Assembly: GCA_002104905.1 (NCBI GenBank)
Contig: MCFE01000372.1
Span: 1-64,000 of the forward strand
Reading direction: 5' to 3'
From: Basidiobolus meristosporus CBS 931.73
Lineage: Eukaryota; Basidiobolomycota; Basidiobolomycetes; Basidiobolales; Basidiobolaceae
DNA: 64,000 bases
Below, one piece after another: positions 23,357 through 33,775 of this stretch. The notes under the pieces were generated by a model. It did no database searches and was not told where the DNA came from. It saw nothing but the letters and a program-made list of their open reading frames with translations. How positions within the stretch are numbered: position 1 is the stretch's first letter; the number at the start of each line of letters is the position of its first letter. A program made the position numbers and the translations under genes.

Positions 23357-24988
23357 TGTATTAGATATTAGCAAAGTAGAGATATATGCAAGCGGTTTGC
23401 TTGGAATGGGTGCTCAAGTAAAAGGCTGATGGCCAATACCGGGATCATCCCTGGCTATTTATATTCACGGATTTCGGGTGGATTAATTTCGTCATTGTTC
23501 CCGTCAATGAGTCCAATGTATGCCATGGAACAATCATGTATGCAATTAAGGACGATTTTGATTCCATGTTTTACCGGATGGATTAATCTGGATGAGCAAT
23601 AATGCTGAACGGCTATTTCGTTTCGGCAACTGCCAAGTACCCAAACTTCGCAGCAGAACGTATCTCCAAATTTGGAACTGCGGAAATACTCAATCCGACC
23701 TGACAATTGGCCACCACCACAGCCTAAGCTAAAATAGGCTTCATCATCAATAATGCGTTCATTGGCATACATAGTGACTCACGCTGACCTACCCAGCCCA
23801 AAATTGCGGTAGCCCGCGATGAAAAACTCTGAATATGGGCCACCTAGGAATGGATTTTCACTATCATTGATTTTCAAGTGGCATACCCAGTGGTGGTTGG
23901 GGAGCAGAGTCTAGGCCTACCGCTACCGATGGAGTGGGTGGCTCCGAGGTTTCCTATTAGGTTTAAATAGCTATACCAGTTTCGTCAATGCATACGAGGT
24001 TTGATTGGTATAGATCAGTCCAACAGGGAATGAGCACAGAGCGAAGCACATTAATGTCAACAATTATCCAAATTTGTTTATGTACATTGTGGCGGTAACC
24101 GCTTTATACTAATTTAACTTCACAATAATCACCTTTTGCGACCTCAAATCTGGATTGATCTTCTGGCTTCATTGTTGCTGCCTATTAGTTCACTCGCCTC
24201 ATATGGGTCAAACTTGACGTTAAGCAGTATATTGAAGATGAAAGTGAGCACCATCTATATCTGACAACAGGACTTGAAGTTTCCTTTTATTTATCCACAT
24301 TCGGCATACAACACACAAAATGTGATAGAGGCCTGATAGGTATTCTGTTGGGTGAACTCGGGAGACAAAGGGCTGAAGTGGTATCTGGCAAGGTGACCTC
24401 TTTCCTAGGTCATCTGGAAAAAGATCTGATGGATCGACCTGAAGTCTGCACATCTAATTCAATACGTTGCCTCGGAAGTAACCGATTGTATTGAATATCC
24501 AGGGATCAATCATTGTCGGACACAGGCGTCAGATTGAACGGAGGTTACAGGCAAGAGCAAAGCAGTATAATGCACATCAATATTTTATTTCAACAAAATA
24601 TGCCAAGAAAAGACTACATTATGTGGAATATTATACAGACAAAGTCTACCAATAGGCGAGGGTGCGTGCTTCTTACTATATCATGAATGTTTGGTCTGGT
24701 TGGTTGACAGCATACTCTAAGCCGCTTTCCGAGTGGCGGTTATTCGCAAACGCGTGGCTTTGCGGTAATTCGAACCCGTATGCGAAAGACGGCTGATTAT
24801 CTACGGGGTCTGTCATGGTGCTCTCGATTTTATCGTCCGATCTTGGATGTTTCCTAGGGCGGCCAACAGGACGAACTATTCAGCAGCAGAGTTCATTGGA
24901 AGGAAGTGTTTAGTCTAATCAATCATTATCGGCATATCCTATGTTTCTATTACTATACCACAACTACTGGATTTCTTTCGGAACTCGG
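23357..24988. other. Intergenic; one weak minus-strand ORF
   Basis: It carries the upstream region of the Ecl1-like gene and the 3' end of the SAM-HMG gene. A 105-codon minus frame at 23455-23772 encodes a Cys-containing peptide (GCGGGQLSGRIEYF near its start). It has no signal peptide or domain and lies where the Ecl1-like promoter should be, so I do not call it a gene. Nothing else is supported. Confidence 0.4.
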
Positions 24989-25891
24989 CTAAATACATTT
25001 GATATTCCTAGAGTGGAGAGATTGGTTAGAGGTGCGCGAAGAGGTCGGCCTGTCCACACCAACTTTGTATTCGTCAGTCTCTTTGTAACTTCGTAAAGCC
25101 TCGTAGTAGCCTTCTCGGGCCTGTGTTGCACTTAGCTCCACTTGCTCTTTCTCTTCACGACTGATAGCTTTCCATCGGTCCCCAACAATCTTGGCAATTT
25201 CTGTGAATGTCATGTTCTGATTTTTATATTCCGCCCGGACCTTGTTTGAAAACATAACGTAGGCTGATGCAGGTTTCTCCGGCGCATTCTTGTCTGGCTT
25301 TGGGTGGCGTCTATACCGTCGCTTGCCAGCTGGGTTGGAGTATTGCCCCGTATTCAGAGAGATTTGCCGATGCCCTTGTATGGTAAGGCTATGTGGCGAT
25401 AGTGCGCCTGGCGTAAGCATGCGTGATATGACTGGAGAGGTGCTTACTATGTTTGGATACGCGCCATAAGTAACTGTTAGAGCTAAACCAGTAGAATGTA
25501 TAAGGAATCAGGACACTGACCTGTATCAGAAATACTTAAGAAACTCTCGTCGTTAGGGATAAGGGACAAGCCGAAGGCTTGAGAGTGATTGAATGCTCTC
25601 ATACTGGCGATCTCGCGTTGCAGTAGCTATAGAGTGTTGAGTAGGGAGTTTGCGTAAGCTAGTTGAAAGGTTCCTTACTCTCCTATGCCCTCTTTTCACA
25701 TCCATAGCAACCAAGTCATTTTCTGTAATTTCTAACAGCTAACAGGGCAGAAGGGTCGAGTCAGAAAGGCTCACTTTACATAACGAGTACAAGCTAGGAT
25801 ATACCGAATTCAGTTGGTCAAACCCCTCCGATACAAACGTACTATAATACTGTTCCAACTTGCATTTCTTTAAGAAATCCCCTACTTCCAT
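24989..25891 (-). CDS. SAM-domain plus HMG-box DNA-binding protein
   Basis: It is a small nuclear or mitochondrial DNA-binding protein. Exons run about 25891-25805, 25738-25679, 25626-25520 and 25473-24989 (the third may be off by one base), for about 245 residues. Residues 1-60 form a SAM domain split over three exons: MEVGDFLKKCKLEQYYSTF, then LLEITENDLVAMDVKRGHRR, then LLQREIASM. The HMG box (about residues 146-216) starts RHPKPDKNAPEKPASAYVMF and includes FTEIAKIVGDRWKAIS. Such N-terminal SAM with C-terminal HMG proteins occur across filamentous ascomycetes. The box is of the non-sequence-specific, NHP6/HMGB-like type rather than the MAT type, since KPxSAYxxF is followed by a TEIAKIVG helix. 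Partner and target are unknown. The exon 1 donor is GTATAT and the SAM join is supported by conserved sequence across it. Confidence 0.88.
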
Positions 25892-27740
25892 GATGTCCAA
25901 GGATGTATTAAACAAAAGGATAACACTTACTAGACCGTAGGTTTGGACCCGATTGAGTAGACTAGTGTGGATAACTCCCAAAGTCAATGAGCACACGCGA
26001 TATCCTCTGTGGTAGAGACTGTGCCAAGTACAGAGTCGCAAGAAATGTATATCACTCTTTATTAGGTGAAAACGGGGGAGGGGTTAGGAGTGGGAATCAA
26101 AGGATGGTGATTGAGATATGAAAGTCACTGAAATCGTGGGAAACGAGGCCAGGTTCTAATCCAAAATGGAAATAGAAGTGCTACATCCTCTCTCTTATGC
26201 CAACCAGGATGGCCTCTTCATGATGAGATTTACACCCAAGAAGGGTACAGCAACTCAACCAATGACTTCTCTTGTCGCTCATAGCAGATTGGCTTAAGAA
26301 TAACGAGTTTGTATATCTGTGTCTGAACTGAATCAAATACATATGTCTTGCTACTCCAATGCATGATTCTCACCCTTGGTCCCTAATCCGAGCGGTATCT
26401 CGCTGCCTCGTGGAATGCCATGTACTGGTATTCATGGCAATATGATCGCGTGGTTTATCTGTACAGCTCTCCTAGTTTGCTCCTTCACCGACTTGAAATC
26501 AATGTTTGTGGTTTAATTGTTGAAAGACCCAAGGGCGCGCTCCTCTTGTCTCAGAGACATTCTGGTGGATCGCCATGAAGGATTTGTATATATATATATA
26601 TATGTTAATCGAGCGTCATGTATTTTTGCTACTCAACAACTACAGGCATGCTGGTGTTACAGTTATCTCTAAACCTGGTCAATTTCTCATGATGAACATA
26701 AGTGACCATATTTTGCGAGTTGCTGTTTGGAGAGTACCTTAGAAGAGGGTATCGAACTTGGGAGGTGGGATATCGGAATGGTTTTCTGGAACTGCAATGG
26801 TGTCTATTTGCCTCACACTTCCGCCACCAGTGTTCCTAACCTACGCCTAAAGGGTATTCATCAAAACAACGTTTTAGCCTTGAAACGCGGCCAAATTTTA
26901 ATGTAAGAGGCCCTTGGTTTAGCATGATTCGGCTCCTGGGTGCTAAGACCAGAGGCAGAGAGGAGGCCATATGAATCCAAGCAATGCAATCTGCAATCTG
27001 GTTGCTATTGGTCGCAACCACTTTCACATGGATCGTTGAGTTGCGGTCAACATTCAGGTTTCATTTTTGAAGCTTCAAAGCAATGGCCGATAGAAAGTGA
27101 GCAATCTTGATTGCCTATATCGACCTTGTTCCATGTATCCTTCGTTCTTGGGCGCATTATGGTGAAGTCATCTATTTCAGCGAATTATGAGGTCGTACCA
27201 AGTGGGTCACAGTATATGCAACCAAATCTTGGTAGTGGGCAGCAGTGGATCAGAAATCTAGCAAATTCTGACGGTGAAATGGCTCGGAAAAATCTGCTCG
27301 ATGGGCATTTCAGGTGGCTTTAGAGTATTTCAGTTGGGATCGTTGCTTGATGAAAACCCGCGCCCACGATGCAAAAGGTATTGACATCCAGTGTCGACCA
27401 GAAGTTAACACCCGATATAGTGGTATGCTTGTTATTGCACAAAGCGTGCAGATAGGAGGAGTGGAAAACCCGGAAACAATGAAGCCGGCTTGCTGCAGCG
27501 GATGTTCCATGTTTGGATGGATATATGTACCATCTCACGATTTCCAAATAATCTCCGATAACGTCCACGGAACAAACCCTTTACTGCTAATGTATGTATT
27601 TATTCCCAGGATGGTAGACTCCGATATCTCCACAATATAAACAGCAGTCACCAGACATCCCATCTTCAATACACTACCTCGAGTTACCTTTTCAAGTGTT
27701 TTACATCCACGTCTCATCAATCAATATCAAGTTGCACAGG
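25892..27740. other. Intergenic with a (TA)n microsatellite
   Basis: No supported gene. A (TA) run of about nine units lies at 26587-26604. A leader-like region with a TATAAA element precedes the small secreted protein at the right end. Plus and minus frames around 27111-27640 overlap each other in three registers, as expected for non-coding DNA. Confidence 0.45.
27636..27641 (+). promoter_or_regulatory. TATA box of the small secreted protein gene
   Basis: TATAAA lies 105 bases upstream of the ATG at 27741, in an otherwise CA/CT-rich leader. Inferred core promoter element. Confidence 0.45.
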
Positions 27741-28031
27741 ATGTTCTCTGCTCTTCGTGTTGCGATTCTATGCTTGGTAATTAGTGGTATATTCCTAGTC
27801 CAAGCTCAAAGTGGGAACGACCTGCCAGTCCGCATTCAGCAGTTTACTTCGAACATCCCCGAGACAACCTCCGTTCCTAGTCCTACTATGTCCCCCAGCT
27901 TTTCCACAGGGTATGCGTACCCTTCACCATCACCTGCAAAATCTGAATCAAGCCACCAAATGTTGGCGAAAGGTGTTATCTACACAAGCATTGGCCTCCT
28001 CAGTTACATATTCGGTTCCGAGTATTCTTAG
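27741..28031 (+). CDS. Small secreted or cell-surface protein, unknown
   Basis: The product has 96 residues. It begins with a convincing signal peptide (MFSALRVAILCLVISGIFLV, cleavage likely after VQA). The middle is Ser/Thr/Pro-rich with repeats of SPTMSPS/SPSPAKS type, suited to O-glycosylation. The last 25 residues contain a hydrophobic run (GVIYTSIGLLSYIFG) followed by a short polar end, which could be a GPI-attachment signal, although a canonical omega site is not obvious. No cysteines remain in the mature part. The ATG was chosen because an upstream in-frame ATG would place 15 polar residues before the signal peptide, and the TATA box fits this start. No homologue recognised. Confidence 0.6.
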   Translation: MFSALRVAILCLVISGIFLVQAQSGNDLPVRIQQFTSNIPETTSVPSPTMSPSFSTGYAYPSPSPAKSESSHQMLAKGVIYTSIGLLSYIFGSEYS

Positions 28032-31007
28032 CATTGGAAATATCCAACTTGGATGCCCCTTACCGCTCCTGCCTATCCTCAATTAACGTATTATTTAAAC
28101 CAGTCGCACGGCATTCCGTTGCTTACCTCCTTTCTTCTAAAACATCCGCTCTCTTCCAGAGTATACAGAAATAAAATTTCAGTATAGGAGTGTTGAAAGT
28201 TCCCTATAAGATAGGATTTAATTCGTATTCACTTTCTGATACCTTTTGGTGAAATATTTACTGTGTAGTAACCCCCCAAATCGCCTGTGTATGAAACATA
28301 CATCGCTATAGTTCGATCATAGCCTCGGCCTGCTGATCGAGCTGGCATTCAAGTTCTGCGTAGGTTATCTATTTTCCAAATGGCTACCTCTGTCACTGTA
28401 TTGAACTACTACTAGTATGTAGCATCTCTACTGCTTACCGCGCACTTGAGCGTCACTCTAGATGTAATATCAAACAAGTAGGAAATCAAGCTAACAAGTG
28501 AAATATCCCCTACTATTTGTAATACGTAAATATAAATCAGACAGTGCAAAATTCAAAAACGAAGAACGCGGTAACTTTTTTATTTTTGATATGGAGTATG
28601 GAAGACAGCCACCAAACTCGAGTTCTTGCAATAGGTTGTCTTACTTTTCAGGGTAGCTTCTAACTTAACCTCAGCAAGCAGAAAAGACTATTAAGGCATT
28701 CTATATGTCCCTTGATTGTGTATAACCACAGAACAAAGCGGTCTCTTTCTTTCCGGGAGGAGTGACCGCTATCTTGGATACACCAGGAAGTCGAATACTT
28801 AAAGAAGCCTGGTAGTGGACATCATGCAATTAACTTTCATTCGTACACCTAGTAACTGAATATAGGGGTCACCAATAGTGAGCGTCGGGTCTTCAGAGCT
28901 AAGCTAATTCCTTCATTATTTCTCTTGGGTCTATATAATATGTCTGCCCATTATAAAGTTGGCGTGTACCTCGTAGTAAGCAACCCTTAATAGCCCTATA
29001 ATTAGGGTAGAATAGTAGAAAATGTGCAGGTAGACGTATCAGTAAAAAAATGAAATTCAACTAAAATACTTGGAATCGATGTATTCCCCATCCCGAGAGT
29101 AGTCCCCATTTTCTTTGCTAGAGTACCAAGTTCAATCATCCAGGCAGCTTAACTATATCTCTTCATAGCCCGAATTCTGTTGATTTCTATGAAAAGCTTG
29201 CCATATCACAACAACGATTACTCATTTCCTCCGGTTTGACAGGCATGCGGCACACTCTGTACCTTTTTCCAGCACCAATATCATGTTTGGCTACGCTTGG
29301 GGATTCACATTTCACTTTGCTAATCCGTGATAGATACACAGTAATCGCATAGAACTAGTATCTGAACTGAGAGCCAAGTGTGCACTTCCTTTTTAAGCAG
29401 TTTAATGTATATAATGGACGAGCGATGCCTACACTGGGCAAGGAACACGCTTCCATATTGTATCAAACACAAGAGCCACAGTTTGTGTACCACGATGGTG
29501 CTTCTTGATAATGTATCTGGAACGAGAGATTATCAGTCTCGAACCTACTCACAAGTTCTCGCCAATCCATGCCAATCCAGCCTTGTCCATAACTAATAGC
29601 AACACAAGTTCCACCAGCTTCATAGCTCAGTGATCGATACAGTTCGCACCGTGATCGAGTATCGAAGCTGCCATCTTCACATGAAAGATGGAATTGAGGG
29701 CCATTTAGCTCAAAATACTCAACGTCAGAAACCTATGTCGCAAGCCATCTGATGGCGCGCATGCATATTCTTGAATGTTTAGCCTGGTTCTATATGGAAA
29801 TAATGAGAAATCAGGTTTCTTTATTGCTGAACCAGCATGCATGAATAAGCTTCATATGATCTCTGAATATTCTCTTTCATGGCTTTCCATGGACAGGAGT
29901 ACGAGGCTAGACTGAAATGTGTAATGTTGATCTAAGCCAAAAGAAAACATCCTACCAAGACTAGGATGAGGCTAATTACTTGTTTATTAACAAGAGTTGG
30001 AATTTTCGTAATTGACCAACATTGATTGATACACTATTGTAAGATATTGAATGTGGCATCTGCTCAGTAGATATAGATTGCCTTGAATCCCCCGACTTCC
30101 AATATTAATCAAGCGATGACTACCTCGGTCTCCGCATCCTAAACTATGATGCGACACATTTCATGCTGGATCGACCACCGATTGCTGCGATCAACGGAAG
30201 CTTATCGCCATCACACTATTGCAATAGTAAAGCCTGGGTAAGGATATATGATACACGTGACGAGTCAAAAGGTTGCTGTTCTAGAGACGGGTTGTGGTTG
30301 GAGTACTCTGAGTATTCTACGTTTGAAAAACTGGTTCTGAACCCTCAGGGTTTTACCGACCTGTTTAGGATATCTATTCACCGCAACTCCTCTACATATG
30401 GCTCAACTAACTGTAAGTAAATAGCATATCACATCCGAGTTGCCATATTTATCATCCAGGCTTAGCACTGCTAAGGCGTAATGGAATATTGTTGTGATTT
30501 TAGAAGCCTCACAATAGTCCCTCAGTAAATGATGAAACAATCCTCTTACTGAGATGCGTAGGCGCCGAACCCTTAGCAATAAGGGAACAACTCCAGCACC
30601 AGGGATGGTCTGCGTGAGGGGAATATACGATATATGGGGTGTCCCAATGGTGATGCCCTGCGAAATTGTATCCATTCTATTTTAAAGCTTGGCACATACA
30701 GCCCACATTCCACAACAATTAAATAAACCAGTTCAATTACTAGCCCAATCCAATGAGTAACAGGAGATAGCATCGAGCAGGGAGGAGCGCTGGCCTGTTT
30801 GAACCGGTTTTTTAGGCTCTGTCCGTAAGCTCACCAATAACGGTCTGCAGCAGAGTGGCACTACTTTAGCAGGCATAAGCTCCAGCTACCCCAAATATGG
30901 CTAAGCGCATATTATGGAGCTCTACCCTAAGCTTAAAAAAGAGTGATGGTCTAACAAATTCTCTTCCACCATTTCATCCACTAACGTCACATTCTATTTT
31001 GCTTTGA
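28032..31007. other. Intergenic, about 3 kb, no supported gene
   Basis: AT-rich and gene-empty. The longest ATG frames (plus 29378-29596 and 30163-30420; minus 30403-30675) show no domains, signal peptides or compositional distinction. Stop codons are frequent in all frames. A leader with CACC/CATC motifs precedes the bestrophin gene. Confidence 0.45.
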
Positions 31008-32090
31008 ATGGTTTACAACCTGCCACCCTTATATGAGCGTCGATGGCCTTTTGCTTTACGTCTGAAATGCTCCATCATCCCAAGAATCGTCATTAAAGTT
31101 CTGCTACTAACGGCATATAGCATTATTGTGGTGGTGATCCACAAATATGGAGGGCCCAAGTTGAACTTTAAGGAGAATCTGATCACCATACTTGGTATGG
31201 TCACTTCTCTACTTCTGGTTTTCCGTACCAACACTGCCTATGATCGCTATTGGGAAGGGCGTCGTTTGTGGAGTTCACAAATCACAAATCTTCGCACCTT
31301 GACTCGCTTAATTTGGATAAACATCAAAGAGCAGAGTGATCCTGATCGCAAAGCAAAAGAGGCGGCGATTAAGCTTTTGATTTCTGTCGCCTACGCTACA
31401 AAGCACTACCTTCGAGAGGAATATGACTATCGGGATGTTACAACCGACATAGCCCCCTTTCTGCGCGCCTCACGCTCTAAATACCGCACTCCAACATCAA
31501 TCAGTGATCAAAGAGAAACCGAACTGTTGCGCCCCATATACCCACCAACTGAGAGCAAGGCTCCCGGCTCTAACCTCCCGCTGGAGATTACTATCCATTT
31601 AACGTCCTATATCCAGCGGGAAAAAGATAAGGGGAACGTGGATGCGCCTCTATACTCCCTTCTCACTACTTCTGTCAACAACCTCGTTGATTGCCTAACT
31701 GGATTCGAGAGAATCTTACGAACACCGATACCAGTTGCGTACTCCATCCATTTAGCCCAGACAGTGTGGTTGTATTGTATAATGCTACCCTATCAGATCA
31801 TCGAGCCCCTAGGTTGGGTTACCCCACTCGTGGTGGCAGCAGCGGCTTTTACGTTATTTGGGATTCTAGCGATCGGCGGTGAGTTGGAAAATCCGTTTGG
31901 TTTCGACTGGAACGACCTTCCTTTGGACAACCTCTGCACAATCATCAAGGAGGAGATCTTGGCTATCATACGAGTCTCACCACCCAGTGTCGACACCTGG
32001 TTGCTTCAGGAGGTTGAATCCACCGGGGTCAAGCTGGAGATACCTAGCTTTGCCCCGAAAGGAGTGTCGAAAAGCCTATATTCCCAGTGA
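31008..32090 (+). CDS. Bestrophin-family (UPF0187) membrane anion channel
   Basis: The product has 360 residues and no introns. The start MVYNLPPLYERRWPFALRL is followed by a membrane helix (PRIVIKVLLLTAYSIIVVVI) and a second (ILGMVTSLLLVFRTNTAYDRYWEGRRLW). The block FRTNTAYDRYWEGRRLW is the hallmark of the bestrophin/UPF0187 family. A large loop follows, then two hydrophobic segments (WLYCIMLPYQIIEPLGWVTPL and AAAAFTLFGILAIGGELENPFG), where GxELENPFGxDxNDLPLD is the second family signature. Family members form pentameric chloride or bicarbonate channels; fungal members are little studied and the membrane is unknown. Length matches fungal homologues. Confidence 0.92.
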   Translation: MVYNLPPLYERRWPFALRLKCSIIPRIVIKVLLLTAYSIIVVVIHKYGGPKLNFKENLITILGMVTSLLLVFRTNTAYDRYWEGRRLWSSQITNLRTLTRLIWINIKEQSDPDRKAKEAAIKLLISVAYATKHYLREEYDYRDVTTDIAPFLRASRSKYRTPTSISDQRETELLRPIYPPTESKAPGSNLPLEITIHLTSYIQREKDKGNVDAPLYSLLTTSVNNLVDCLTGFERILRTPIPVAYSIHLAQTVWLYCIMLPYQIIEPLGWVTPLVVAAAAFTLFGILAIGGELENPFGFDWNDLPLDNLCTIIKEEILAIIRVSPPSVDTWLLQEVESTGVKLEIPSFAPKGVSKSLYSQ

Positions 32091-33001
32091 TTCGATTGGT
32101 ATAAGCGTTCCTGAAATGTGCATGGCTCTTGATGAGTAGCATGACGTACTTGTACTATTTTGATACCCTTCTGCATTAGCCATGTCGGACCTCTGTTCAG
32201 TATTAATGGTAATTATTAAACGAAACCGATGTGCGAAACATCGTAATCTCCCCCAAACACACCACGCCAACCAGTATTGAGCAACCCACTTCGGCAATAA
32301 TCACTTGGCCTTTTCTGAACCGAAAATTTTCCATGTGCTACGTGATTTCAGAATATTCCTAAGGTAGCGGAAGTGATCTGGGATAGATGGAGCGTCGATG
32401 GTGCGGTGGTGGAATTCCGCCAACACATATCCAGCAATGAGATTTATCCGTGGCAAGAGTGCATGAAGCATGCCACATAAGTCCAGTGTAGTACTGCAGT
32501 GAATGGAAATATGATCTATTCACCCGCAATGGCTTTGATTTGGCGAGCACTAGATTAGTTTTAATTTGGTGTCACCTCCATAGCATCATCGTTACCTAGC
32601 CAGATGTTTTGTATGGGGAGATGCATACCAGCTCTTCCAAGAAAGAGAGTGTTATGAGCCAAAGGCTACATTAATCGGTGACACCCCTTGGGGGACAGCT
32701 ATAATATAGCCTCTAATCCTATCAATCAATCAGGAGAACGTTAGGTCTTCCATTATTGACTCAACTGTTTGAAGATAGAATGCATGAGGTACATATATCT
32801 ATAGATCTCATCATGTATGAAGCATTATATCATGATCTGCCCTAGTTGTGCCCGGCACTGAGCTCTCGGAAACACAAGCAAAAACACTCCAGGCCATTGG
32901 TCAACGAGCTATTAAGCGGGATGATTATTGTGTATAAAGCTCCTGCGTCCGAGGCTCCACCGACAAACGGTAGCAACTTCCGTCGTCTACAGCGAGTTAC
33001 A
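32091..33001. other. Intergenic with the C2-protein promoter
   Basis: No supported gene. The reading frame of the C2 protein extends upstream to about 32846 without an ATG until 32921, but a TATA-like element at 32933 makes that extension leader sequence. Nothing else stands out. Confidence 0.45.
32933..32939 (+). promoter_or_regulatory. TATA box of the C2-domain protein gene
   Basis: TATAAAG lies 69 bases before the ATG at 33002. It favours 33002 as the start over the in-frame ATG at about 32921. Confidence 0.45.
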
Positions 33002-33775
33002 ATGTCCGTACACTCTATCTCTGCGCTCAAAATCCAAGTGATCAGGGCAAGAAATCTGGCCCCCAAAGATAGTAACGGGCTTTCCGACCCGTTTGTTGTG
33101 GTTAAGCTTCAAAACAAAAAGAAGACCACCAAAATCGTCCCCAAAAGTCTCAACCCAACTTGGGACACCACATTTGAGTTCAAGATCAACATGAGAAACC
33201 CACCCAAATTCATCCAAGTAGTGTGCTGGGATAACGACTTCTTTGGCAGGGACTTCATGGGTCAGCTTAACCTTTCATTTCGCGAGCTGTTCATTGACGG
33301 CGTGCCGATCTCGTTCGATCCTTCGCAGAGAAGAACAATTTGGTACACATTGGAGAAGAAGAGCTCCAAGGATGTGGTTAGCGGCGAGATAGAGCTCAAC
33401 ATGGGTTTCGTCTTGACCTCTTCCTCCAACCGTGCGGAGGACTGGGTTCCTGTTTATGAGGCGTTAGTCGGCAAGGCGCCATCATTCACCTCCACTCCCT
33501 CAACGCTTACATTGGACAATTTCGATGATTTGTCGTCGGAGTCTGACAGTGACTACGATGATGAGCCTAATCAATTACCTTCTCCTCAGCCATCTCCCAA
33601 TCCAAGATATCAGGGTCAGGGCTACCCCCCTCAACGGCCCTACCAGCAAGGATACCCCGCTAAGCAATCACTCTATCCTCCACGTCAATCGACATACCCC
33701 CCTCCTAGAAGCCCATCACCCAATAGATATGCTCCCGATCGGACCAATACTCAGCCTGCGCCTGGGATGATTTGA
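33002..33775 (+). CDS. C2-domain protein with Pro/Tyr-rich tail
   Basis: The product has 257 residues. Residues 1-140 form one C2 domain, a calcium-dependent phospholipid-binding fold. LKIQVIRARNLAPKDSNGLS is followed by DPFVVVKL, then SLNPTWDTTFEF and VCWDNDFFGRDFMGQ. The Asp ligands in the two calcium loops (KDSNGLSDP and WDNDFFGRD) are present, so calcium binding is plausible. An acidic stretch (SSESDSDYDDEP) follows, then a Pro/Gln/Tyr-rich tail with repeated YPP/QGYP motifs, probably disordered and able to bind SH3- or WW-type partners. The C2 domain resembles that of fungal phosphatidylserine decarboxylase 2, but no decarboxylase domain follows. Likely a cytosolic membrane-recruited adaptor. 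Confidence 0.88.
   Translation: MSVHSISALKIQVIRARNLAPKDSNGLSDPFVVVKLQNKKKTTKIVPKSLNPTWDTTFEFKINMRNPPKFIQVVCWDNDFFGRDFMGQLNLSFRELFIDGVPISFDPSQRRTIWYTLEKKSSKDVVSGEIELNMGFVLTSSSNRAEDWVPVYEALVGKAPSFTSTPSTLTLDNFDDLSSESDSDYDDEPNQLPSPQPSPNPRYQGQGYPPQRPYQQGYPAKQSLYPPRQSTYPPPRSPSPNRYAPDRTNTQPAPGMI

Noticed and set aside
23455-23772. 105-codon Cys-containing minus-strand frame
   Set aside because: It occupies the expected promoter of the Ecl1-like gene and shows no recognisable family or secretion signal.
26587-26604. (TA)n run as a possible regulatory element
   Set aside because: It is a simple microsatellite far from any gene start.
32846-33001. N-terminal extension of the C2-domain protein
   Set aside because: The open frame begins at a TTG, and the TATA element at 32933 places transcription start downstream of the only upstream ATG.
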